Of a stretch of 64,000 nucleotides of DNA, positions 34,342 to 41,744 are shown in pieces; position 1 is the stretch's first letter, and each line of letters opens with the position of its first letter. The notes below the pieces were generated by a model that was not told where the DNA came from, made no database searches, and saw only the letters and a list, made by a program, of their open reading frames with translations. The stretch comes from Bryobacteraceae bacterium. GTDB taxonomy: Bacteria > Acidobacteriota > Terriglobia > Bryobacterales > Bryobacteraceae. The stretch is taken from assembly GCA_023384675.1 (NCBI GenBank), contig JAHDVK010000030.1, positions 1 to 64,000 on the forward strand. The letters run 5' to 3'. The position numbers were made by a program, and so were the translations under genes.

Positions 34342-35694
34342 ATGCCCCAACACGACTCCATCGTCGCCCGGGCGGCATGTGGCAGTGCGCAACTGATAGG
34401 CGCGCTTCCTCCATCTGCAGGCGAAACCGGCCTTTGCATCGGCTATTCCGTGCTTGGGCGGCCGCTCACCGTACAGCGCTACGGCACACCAGATGCGCCC
34501 TTGCGTGTTCTGCTGATGTGCGGCCAGCATGGCGATGAGCCGGCGGTTCGTCAGGCGCTCCGTCACTTCTGCCGGCGTGAGGCAGAGCGATTCGCCGCCA
34601 AAGAAACCCGGATGCAATTCGCCGTGCTGGAGACTGCCAACCCGGACGGCTTCGCCGCACGGACGCGCCACAATGCACAGGGAATCGATCTGAACCGCGA
34701 TCATGTGTGGCTGCGCGCTCCCGAGACCCGCGCCGTACACCGCTTCATCGCCCGGTGGCGCCCTCACTTCGTGGTGGATCTTCATAATTACCCGTCTAGA
34801 CGCGAGCATCTGGTCCGTCAGGGACTTCGTCTACCGTGGGATCTATCCATCGATTTCCCCACCCATCCGGCCGCGCGATATGCCCATGGGCATCCCCTGC
34901 TCGCCTCGCTGGCGGAATCGCTCGAGCGGTGTGCCCAGAAGGCCCGATTCCGGTTTGGCCGGTACGGGATCCACGGCGCCGACGGCTCCATGCGGCACGG
35001 GACGCCCAAACCCGGCGATGCGCGCAATACGCTTGCCCTGAAATTCGACATTCCGGTGCTGTTGATCGAGGCCCGCAACCCATCGAGAAATGACTCGCGG
35101 GAAGACCGGATTATGGTGCGTGCGGCAGTCGAGGCTTCCTGTGCCGCATTTCTGCAGTGGGCGTCGCGCCATGCCGAGGTGTTGACGGCTACAGGCCGCG
35201 AAAATGCGTCCAGCGAACGGGTCCCCGTGCGTTACCGCCGGGCCGGGCGGCAATCCGTGGAGCTTCCTTTTGTACAACTCCAGAGCAATGAGGTGTGCTG
35301 GCTGCCTTGTGAGCGGTACCGCCCTGAAGTCCGGGGCAGGCGCACCCGCACCGCTCCGGCGGCCTATGCAGTCCCGCTGGCGCGGCGCGCGTTGATCGGC
35401 TTTCTCGAGCAGCATGGGTTCGCGTACCGGCTGGCCCGGCCGGGTGAGCGATTCGTGACTGAAGCGGCCCCGGACCAGGGCGTGCCGGCCCCGGTCAGCC
35501 TGCCCGGTCATGCGATCTTCCCAATCCACCAGGTGGGCGGACGATTTCTGATGCTTCTGATCGAGCCCGATTCGCGCTCGTCCATCATGACCTGCCCGGA
35601 ATTCGCCATGCCGGGGGACGGAGCTGTTGTCCCGGTGCGGCGTGTGCTGTCCAATTCATCAATCTCAAACAGCGAAGTGACACTCAATGACTAA
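34342..35694 (+). CDS. M14-family zinc carboxypeptidase
   Basis: The product of about 450 residues has an N-terminal M14 domain with the zinc ligands CGQHGDEPA (HxxE) and VVDLHNYPS (third His), the ANPDGFAARTRHNAQGIDLNRDH segment typical of M14, and the catalytic Glu probably in PVLLIEARNP. A C-terminal extension of about 180 residues has no recognised domain. ATG 34342 is chosen because it lies 4 bp after the HTTM stop and no family similarity occurs upstream. No signal peptide is seen, so it may be cytoplasmic and trim or recycle peptides. It overlaps the next gene by 8 bp. Confidence 0.85.
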   Translation: MPQHDSIVARAACGSAQLIGALPPSAGETGLCIGYSVLGRPLTVQRYGTPDAPLRVLLMCGQHGDEPAVRQALRHFCRREAERFAAKETRMQFAVLETANPDGFAARTRHNAQGIDLNRDHVWLRAPETRAVHRFIARWRPHFVVDLHNYPSRREHLVRQGLRLPWDLSIDFPTHPAARYAHGHPLLASLAESLERCAQKARFRFGRYGIHGADGSMRHGTPKPGDARNTLALKFDIPVLLIEARNPSRNDSREDRIMVRAAVEASCAAFLQWASRHAEVLTATGRENASSERVPVRYRRAGRQSVELPFVQLQSNEVCWLPCERYRPEVRGRRTRTAPAAYAVPLARRALIGFLEQHGFAYRLARPGERFVTEAAPDQGVPAPVSLPGHAIFPIHQVGGRFLMLLIEPDSRSSIMTCPEFAMPGDGAVVPVRRVLSNSSISNSEVTLND

Positions 35695-36514
35695 CGAACT
35701 CGTTCCCGCACCCCAAGTTCTTGTCCCCAGTCTTCCGTCCGAGCGCGTGCGTGTCATCTTCGACACGACGCTGGCAATGCCGGCCTTTGCACCGGAGCCG
35801 CGGCTACGGTTGCATTTGATCCTGGGATTTTTGATATTGGCCGCCCTGATTGCCGGTGGGCAGGTAGCGATTCTGGTGAAGATGCGGCAGCGCGAAGCGC
35901 GCCTCTCCGCAAAGATCGCCGCCCAGGAGACAATACGCGAACGCGAGATTAGCGCATTGCGAGAATCCGTCGACCGGCTGCTGCGCGCCTCGGCCGAGCA
36001 GACTGGCCAGATTGCCCTGCTCGCGGCCGCCAGCCAGGAAGCAGCGCTGGTTCAGCCTCCGGCGCCGGCGCCGGCCCTCGCCAAACGCCCACCGGCCGCC
36101 ACCGTGGTTGCCACGCCGTCTGCGCGGCCGTCTGAACCGGCGGCGGTGGAAGGGCCACTGGTTGCGGACATCCCCGCCATTACGCCGTCCGCGGCCGCCG
36201 GACCGGGCCTCGAAGCCCTGGCTCCGGCGACGACAGTGATGGCGGCCATCGATAACACGGATCTGGATCCGCCCCAACCACGGAGGAACCGGTTTCTGAG
36301 AATGCTGTCCAATCCAATTGTGATCGATGGCGCTGTGCTGGCGAGTTCCGTGCTCGTGCCTCCCTCACTACCGCTCACCCTGGCTCAGTCCCGGCTGGGC
36401 CGTTCGCTGTCGCGGCGGGTGTTGCGGAAGACCCATACGGACAAGACCGTCGGCGGCCGCGTGGCCTCCGATGTCCTCAACATGCCGATCACACAAAAGC
36501 GAAAGAAGAAGTAG
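35687..36514 (+). CDS. single-pass membrane protein with coiled coil and Pro/Ala linker, unknown function
   Basis: The 275-residue product has a cytoplasmic N-terminus, one transmembrane helix (LHLILGFLILAALIAGGQVAILV, about 42-64), a heptad-rich coiled coil (MRQREARLSAKIAAQETIREREISALRESVDRLLRASAEQ, about 66-105), a long Pro/Ala-rich linker and a basic C-terminus (QKRKKK). No family is recognised. It overlaps the peptidase gene by 8 bp and may scaffold the membrane complex encoded upstream (inference). Confidence 0.7.
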   Translation: MTNELVPAPQVLVPSLPSERVRVIFDTTLAMPAFAPEPRLRLHLILGFLILAALIAGGQVAILVKMRQREARLSAKIAAQETIREREISALRESVDRLLRASAEQTGQIALLAAASQEAALVQPPAPAPALAKRPPAATVVATPSARPSEPAAVEGPLVADIPAITPSAAAGPGLEALAPATTVMAAIDNTDLDPPQPRRNRFLRMLSNPIVIDGAVLASSVLVPPSLPLTLAQSRLGRSLSRRVLRKTHTDKTVGGRVASDVLNMPITQKRKKK

Positions 36515-36553
36515 GCTCCTACGAGCGGACCGGCGGCATCCGATACTGGGGGA

Positions 36554-37876
36554 ATGACGCTGCGATTGGATGGAGTGAGTGTCTGCTACGGCCGGCATGA
36601 AGTGCTGGCCTCCGTCAGCGCCTCGGTCCGTCCTGGCGATTGGGTGGTCTGCACGGGGGCGTCGGGTAGCGGCAAGTCCACCCTCGCGCATGCCATCGCC
36701 GGCACGCTGTCTTCCTCCGCGCGACTCTCGGGGGCGGTACGCCTCGAGCGAACGCCCGTCGCGGCCATCTGGCAGGAACCGTCTTCGACATTCAGTCCGC
36801 TGCGGCGCGTGCTGGATCAGGTCGGCGATGTCCTGGCCGCGCGCGGTGCGCCGCGCGCTCAGGCGCGGGATCTGCTCTTCCGTACCGGAGTCGACGGCAA
36901 ACAGGACGCCTACCCGCATCAGTTCAGCGCGGGCCAGTTGCAGCGCGCGGCCATTGCCCGCGCCCTGGCGGTGCGCCCGGCGCTGCTGGTGGCCGACGAG
37001 CCCACTTCGTCTCTCGACCCAACCACCGAGGCCGGCATCATCGAACTCGTGGATGACGTGCGGCGCGAGTACGGCTTCGACGTGCTGTGGATGACACACC
37101 GCCCCCGGCCGTTGCGCCCGTGGGCTACGCGATGGTGGCAGATCCACGATGGGGTTCTCAACGCCGCCGCGCCCGATCCCACGCACGAGGCGGAGGAGAA
37201 AGGCAGACCGATTCCCCCACGGGATTCCGCTCCGCTGGTTCTGCGGGCGGCCGGACTCTGGAAGTCCTACCGGGAACCGGTGCTGCGGGGCGTCGATCTC
37301 CAACTGTATGCTGGCCGGACGACCGCGCTGGTGGGCGAATCTGGGACGGGGAAATCGACGCTGGGCAGGATTCTGGCCGGGCTGGAATCGCCCGACGCGG
37401 GCGAGTTGGAGCGGTTCGGTCCAGTCCAGTTGGTGATGCCCGATCCAGCCACGGCGCTCAATCCGCGCTGGTCCGCGGCCGAGGCCGTGGCGGAGCCGGA
37501 AACGATCCGCGGGATTCCCCGCCGCCAGAGGCGGCAAACGGCTCTCCGCTGGCTGGAGCGGCTCCAGTTACCGGCCGCGGCGGCGGACCGCGCGGTCACC
37601 GGTCTAAGCGGCGGCCAGCGCCGGCGTCTGCTGATCGCCCGCGCGCTCGTTGCCGGGCCACAAGCGCTGATCTTTGACGAAGCCACCAATGGCCTTGATC
37701 CGGCGTTGCGGGATGAGACGACGCGGCTCATCCGGGAACTGCAGCGGGAGTTCTCGCTCGCCATCCTTTGGATCACGCACGACTACGAAACTCTGCCGGG
37801 TTTCGCCGACGAGGTGTTCACTCTGGCTGCAGGCCGCATCAGGCAGGTATCACATGCTCCGCCTTTGCATCCGTAG
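36554..37876 (+). CDS. fused tandem ATPase of an oligopeptide ABC importer (DppD-DppF-like)
   Basis: The 440-residue protein has two ATPase domains. Domain 1 has Walker A CTGASGSGKSTLAHA (about 35-48), signature FSAGQLQRAAIARAL and Walker B LLVADEPTSSLDP. Domain 2 has GESGTGKSTLGRI (about 264-276), LSGGQRRRLLIARAL and ALIFDEATNGLDP. Such fusions replace the usual separate DppD and DppF. Both sites look active. The permease and binding-protein genes follow with overlaps, so this is a complete peptide/nickel-type importer operon. Confidence 0.92.
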   Translation: MTLRLDGVSVCYGRHEVLASVSASVRPGDWVVCTGASGSGKSTLAHAIAGTLSSSARLSGAVRLERTPVAAIWQEPSSTFSPLRRVLDQVGDVLAARGAPRAQARDLLFRTGVDGKQDAYPHQFSAGQLQRAAIARALAVRPALLVADEPTSSLDPTTEAGIIELVDDVRREYGFDVLWMTHRPRPLRPWATRWWQIHDGVLNAAAPDPTHEAEEKGRPIPPRDSAPLVLRAAGLWKSYREPVLRGVDLQLYAGRTTALVGESGTGKSTLGRILAGLESPDAGELERFGPVQLVMPDPATALNPRWSAAEAVAEPETIRGIPRRQRRQTALRWLERLQLPAAAADRAVTGLSGGQRRRLLIARALVAGPQALIFDEATNGLDPALRDETTRLIRELQREFSLAILWITHDYETLPGFADEVFTLAAGRIRQVSHAPPLHP

Positions 37877-38723
37877 CCTCACGCTCCTGCTGGCCTTGTC
37901 CTTGTTCACCTTTCTGCTCTCGGAATGGTCGCCTGGGGACTTCCTTTCGGGCCTGGAAGCCAGCCCCGAATACTCCCAATCCACGGCAGCGGCGGCCCGG
38001 CAGCGGCTGGCTCTCGACCGGCCCGTTGCGGAGCGCTACCTGAGCTGGCTGCACTCCGCCGTCACCGGCGATTTCGGTATCTCGCATGCGTACGGCATGC
38101 CGGCCAGCGAGTTGATCCGCCCGCGGCTATGGAACACGTTCCGTCTCAATCTGACGGCCACCACCGCCGCCTGGATCATGGCCTTTTGGCTCGGCTCGTG
38201 GGCCGCTGCGCGGCGGGGCGGCCGCCTGGACGCGGGCCTGCGCCAGATCTTCGCGCTCCTGCTCGGCCTGCCTGAGATCCTGTTGGCCCTGTTTGGCCTC
38301 TGGCTTTTTGGCTCCAGCCCGCTGCTCCCCTATGCCGTGCTGGCGTTGGGGGCTCTGCCCACCCTTGCCATTCATATTCGCTACAGCGTAGGCGGCGCCC
38401 TGGAGCACGACGCTGTCCGGGCCGCCCGCGCCCACCGCATCACCGGTGTCCGCCTCTGGTGGAGCTATGTTTTCCCGCTGGCGGCTCCGCCCTTGATCTC
38501 TTTGGCCGGGATTTCCTTCGGTGCACTGTTCAGCGCGTCGCTGCTGGTGGAAGCCGCCCTGGGTTATCCCGGGCTCGGCAGCCTCGTGCTGGATTCCATT
38601 CAGACGCGCGACACCGCGGTGGTCGCAGCCGCCGTGGCGCTCTCGGGCTTACTGCTCATGGCCGCGAATCTGTCCGCTGATTTGGCGCGCCGCGCGCTGG
38701 ATCCGAAACTACGGAGCCGCTAG
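37854..38723 (+). CDS. ABC importer permease, DppB-like
   Basis: The 289-residue permease has an N-terminal helix (SLTLLLALSLFTFLLSEWSPGDF), the conserved LALDRPVAERYLSWLHSAVTGDFGISHAYG loop, and the EAA-type segment HDAVRAARAHRITGVRLWWSYVFPLAAPPLISLAG. It is slightly shorter than E. coli DppB. ATG 37854 is 23 bp inside the ATPase gene; the frame extends further upstream only as overlap. DppC-like follows after 2 bp. Confidence 0.9.
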   Translation: MLRLCIRSLTLLLALSLFTFLLSEWSPGDFLSGLEASPEYSQSTAAAARQRLALDRPVAERYLSWLHSAVTGDFGISHAYGMPASELIRPRLWNTFRLNLTATTAAWIMAFWLGSWAAARRGGRLDAGLRQIFALLLGLPEILLALFGLWLFGSSPLLPYAVLALGALPTLAIHIRYSVGGALEHDAVRAARAHRITGVRLWWSYVFPLAAPPLISLAGISFGALFSASLLVEAALGYPGLGSLVLDSIQTRDTAVVAAAVALSGLLLMAANLSADLARRALDPKLRSR

Positions 38724-38725
38724 CC

Positions 38726-39523
38726 ATGCATCGCGCCGCCGTCATCGCCTTCCTCTTGCTGGTTCTGATGTCGGCCGCCGCGCCGTGGCTCTCCCCCCAT
38801 GACCCTTCCACCCAATACCGCGATTTCCCGCATGCCGGACCTGGCTTGAAATTCCCCCTCGGCACCGATGAGTATGGCCGCGATCACCTCTCCCGGTTGC
38901 TCCACGCCGGCCGCTGGTCGCTGCTCGCGGGCGCGCTGGCCACCCTGCTCTCCCTCAGCGCCGGAACCTTGCTCGGCTTGGCCGCCGCCGGCGGAGGAAA
39001 GGCGGTGGAGACCGTCATCCTTTGGTTCGCCGACCTCTCGCTGAGCCTGCCGTGGCTCTACCTGCTCTTTGCCGTGCGCGGACTGCTCCCCTTGTCGATG
39101 GCTCCCGAGACCGCGTTTCTGGCAATTCTGTCGCTGGTCGGATTGCTCGGCTGGGCCGTCCCGGCCCGCTTGGTGCGCGCGGCGGCGTTGGGGGTTCTTA
39201 CCCAGGATTATGTCCTCGCCGCCCGCGGCTTCGGAGCATCCCGCGCTTACATACTGCTCCGCCATGTGCTTCCCGCGTTGGGCCCCGTACTGCTGCCTCA
39301 GGTTTTTGTCCTTATGCCACAATATGTATTAGCGGAGTCCACGCTTTCGTTTCTTGGACTCGGCTTAGGCGAACCCACGCCAACTTGGGGCACCATGCTC
39401 GCATCTATGAGAGAGAATCTGCCCTCCGGAGTGGCCCCGGAGATGCTCGCGCCTGCGGTACTCATAATAGTGTTGACCCTCAGCAGCGATATTCTCGCGG
39501 GCAAACGCTTCCGTTCCTCATGA
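38726..39523 (+). CDS. ABC importer permease, DppC-like
   Basis: The 265-residue permease has the typical KFPLGTDEYGRDHLSRLLHAGRWSLLAGALATLLSLSAG start motif (HxLGTDxxGRD) and the EAA loop YVLAARGFGASRAYILLRHVLPALGP, with six predicted helices. Its stop codon overlaps the start of the binding-protein gene (ATGA at 39520). Confidence 0.92.
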   Translation: MHRAAVIAFLLLVLMSAAAPWLSPHDPSTQYRDFPHAGPGLKFPLGTDEYGRDHLSRLLHAGRWSLLAGALATLLSLSAGTLLGLAAAGGGKAVETVILWFADLSLSLPWLYLLFAVRGLLPLSMAPETAFLAILSLVGLLGWAVPARLVRAAALGVLTQDYVLAARGFGASRAYILLRHVLPALGPVLLPQVFVLMPQYVLAESTLSFLGLGLGEPTPTWGTMLASMRENLPSGVAPEMLAPAVLIIVLTLSSDILAGKRFRSS

Positions 39524-41160
39524 TTCGGTCGATCTTTCTTCTGCTCTGCGCGATCACCGTCCCCATCGTGGCCGAAAACAGACTGGTGCTTTCCCAACGG
39601 GCGGAGCCGAGAACGCTAAACCCTGTCTTCGCCCAGGATGCTCCAACCCGCGACGTGCTGCGGCTCATCCATGGACGCCTGGTCCGGATCAACGGCGCCA
39701 CCCTCGGCACGGAGGCCGCGCTGGCGGAGAAGTGGTCGTTCTCCCCCGATGGACGCAGTTGCACCCTGCGGCTTCGCCGGGGCGTGAAGTTCTCCGACGG
39801 GCAGCCCTTTACTGCCGATGACGTGGTCTTCAGCCTGGAGCTTTATCAGGACCCCAAATTAGGCTCTCCCCAGCGGGACCTGCTCGCCGCGGGCGGGCGG
39901 CCCCTGCGCGTGACAAAGCTTTCCGCCTACGAGGTGCGGCTGGAATTCGCAGAGCCTTACGGACCCGCCGAGCGGCTCTTCGACGGTCTCGCAATCCTAC
40001 CCCGGCACCGGCTCGAAAAGCCATACCGTGAGGGGAAACTGTCGCAGACCTGGACTCTTGCAACGCCTCCGGGCGAGTTTGCCGGCCTCGGTCCATTCGT
40101 GCCTGCCGCGCACGTTCCCGGCCAGCGCCTCGTATTGCGCAAAAATCCTCATTACTGGCAGCCCGGCAAGCCGAAGCTGAATGAAGTGGAGATCGTTTTC
40201 ACCGCGGACCAGACTGCCGAAATGCTCCGTTTTCAGCGCGGCGAAACTGATCTGGTGCAACGTCCGCTTGCGCGGGCATTTAATGCATTGGGGCCGGACT
40301 TCGTCAAACTCGACCTGGGTTCGAGCCTCGAGTATCACTTCCTGTTCTTCAATCTCAATGAGGCGGCAGACAAGCTCTCGCCAGAACTCCAAGCCAAACA
40401 GGCGATCTGGCGGAAGCCCGAATTCCGGCGGGCGATCTCGCTGGCGGCCGACCGCGCCGCGATGGCGAAGCTTGCCTTCGACGGCCGGGCCACGCCCCTG
40501 CGCCACCACGTCACACCCGGAAACAAGCGTTGGCTGGTGGAGGGCCCAGCCCCACGCCGCTCCGCCGCGGAAGCCGGCCGCCTGCTCGCCGCCATCGGCC
40601 TCCGGCTCAATGACGGCGTGCTCTCCGGCGCTGACGGAAGGCCCGTCGAGTTCACTATCGCCGTGAATAGCGCCAATGCGCCGCAGCTTCGGATGGCCGC
40701 GATACTTCAGGAGGATCTCCGGCCCCTCGGCATCCGCGTCCGCATCGTGCCGCTGGAGTTCCGCAGCCTGGTCGATCGTGTGCTCAAGAGCCTGGATTAC
40801 GAAGCCGCACTGATGGCTCTGGGCAGCGGCGATGCGGATCCGAATTCGGAAATGAACATCTGGTTGAACGACGGGTCCATGCACGTGTGGAATCTCTCGG
40901 CCGCCCGTCAGCCGCAACACTGGGAGACCGAAATCGATCAACTGATGCGGCGCCAGCGCGCGACGTTGAACCAGCAGGAACGCCGCAGCCTGTACGGCCA
41001 AGTCCAGCGCCTCGTAGCCGATTACCTGCCGATTATCCCGTTGGTCAGCCCGCATCTGCTGACCGCTCACCGGCGAGGATTGAAAAACGTCCAGCCGTCC
41101 ATTCTTCCTCCCTACGCGCTGTGGAAAATTGAGGAGTTCGCCTGGGAATCGCCACGCTGA
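39520..41160 (+). CDS. family 5 extracellular solute-binding protein (peptide-binding)
   Basis: The 546-residue binding protein has a signal peptide (MIRSIFLLLCAITVPIVA). The SBP family 5 motifs include EAALAEKWSFSPDGRSCTLRLRRGVKFSDGQPFTADDVVFSLE, GLGPFVPAAHVPGQRLVLRKNPHYW and FRRAISLAADRAAMAKLAF. No lipobox Cys is visible, so it is probably soluble and periplasmic. Its stop overlaps the start of the sigma factor gene (TGATG), linking peptide import to the regulatory module that follows. Confidence 0.92.
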   Translation: MIRSIFLLLCAITVPIVAENRLVLSQRAEPRTLNPVFAQDAPTRDVLRLIHGRLVRINGATLGTEAALAEKWSFSPDGRSCTLRLRRGVKFSDGQPFTADDVVFSLELYQDPKLGSPQRDLLAAGGRPLRVTKLSAYEVRLEFAEPYGPAERLFDGLAILPRHRLEKPYREGKLSQTWTLATPPGEFAGLGPFVPAAHVPGQRLVLRKNPHYWQPGKPKLNEVEIVFTADQTAEMLRFQRGETDLVQRPLARAFNALGPDFVKLDLGSSLEYHFLFFNLNEAADKLSPELQAKQAIWRKPEFRRAISLAADRAAMAKLAFDGRATPLRHHVTPGNKRWLVEGPAPRRSAAEAGRLLAAIGLRLNDGVLSGADGRPVEFTIAVNSANAPQLRMAAILQEDLRPLGIRVRIVPLEFRSLVDRVLKSLDYEAALMALGSGDADPNSEMNIWLNDGSMHVWNLSAARQPQHWETEIDQLMRRQRATLNQQERRSLYGQVQRLVADYLPIIPLVSPHLLTAHRRGLKNVQPSILPPYALWKIEEFAWESPR

Positions 41161-41744
41161 TGCCCTCCCCCTGGCACAATCTCACCGTTCGGGAACCCAG
41201 CCCCGCCTGGGATGATGCCCGTCTGGTCCAGCACTGCCTGGATGGTGAGGCCGCCGCCTGGCGGGCGTTGATCGACAAATACAAGCGCTTCATCTACTCC
41301 ATCCCGTTCCGCTACGGGGCCTCCCCCAGCGACGCCGAAGATATCTTTCAGGGGGTTTGCCTGGAGCTGTACCAGGAGCTTGGCAACCTGCGCGAAGCCG
41401 GCGCGCTGCGGTCTTGGATTGGAACGGTCACCGCACGCCAGAGCCTGCGTTGGAAGACGAGAGTGCGTCAGCGTGGTGAAACAGATCTCGATGATTCACC
41501 GGAGCCTGTGCTCGAGGACCCGCCCACCCTCGAGATCCTCGAGCGCGGCCAACTGGTGCACGAGGCCATCGCCCGCATCCCGGAACGTTGCGGGCGTTTG
41601 ATTCAACTCCTGTTCTTCGACGATCCGCCGCGTCCGTACGATGAGGTCGCGGCGGAGTTGGGACTGGCGCGCGGTTCCATCGGCTTCATCCGCGGGCGCT
41701 GTCTCGAAAAGCTGCGAAAGGCTCTCGCCGAGGTGGGCTTTTGA
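41160..41744 (+). CDS. ECF-like RNA polymerase sigma factor of the CHAT module
   Basis: The 194-residue sigma-70-like factor has region 2 AWRALIDKYKRFIYSIPFRYGASPSDAEDIFQGVCLELYQELGNLREAGALRSWIGTVTARQSLRW and region 4 LVHEAIARIPERCGRLIQLLFFDDPPRPYDEVAAELGLARGSIGFIRGRCLEKLRKAL. It differs clearly from the other two ECF factors here. Its start overlaps the binding-protein stop and its own stop overlaps the CHAT gene start, so it is translationally coupled on both sides. The target promoter is unknown. Confidence 0.9.
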   Translation: MPSPWHNLTVREPSPAWDDARLVQHCLDGEAAAWRALIDKYKRFIYSIPFRYGASPSDAEDIFQGVCLELYQELGNLREAGALRSWIGTVTARQSLRWKTRVRQRGETDLDDSPEPVLEDPPTLEILERGQLVHEAIARIPERCGRLIQLLFFDDPPRPYDEVAAELGLARGSIGFIRGRCLEKLRKALAEVGF

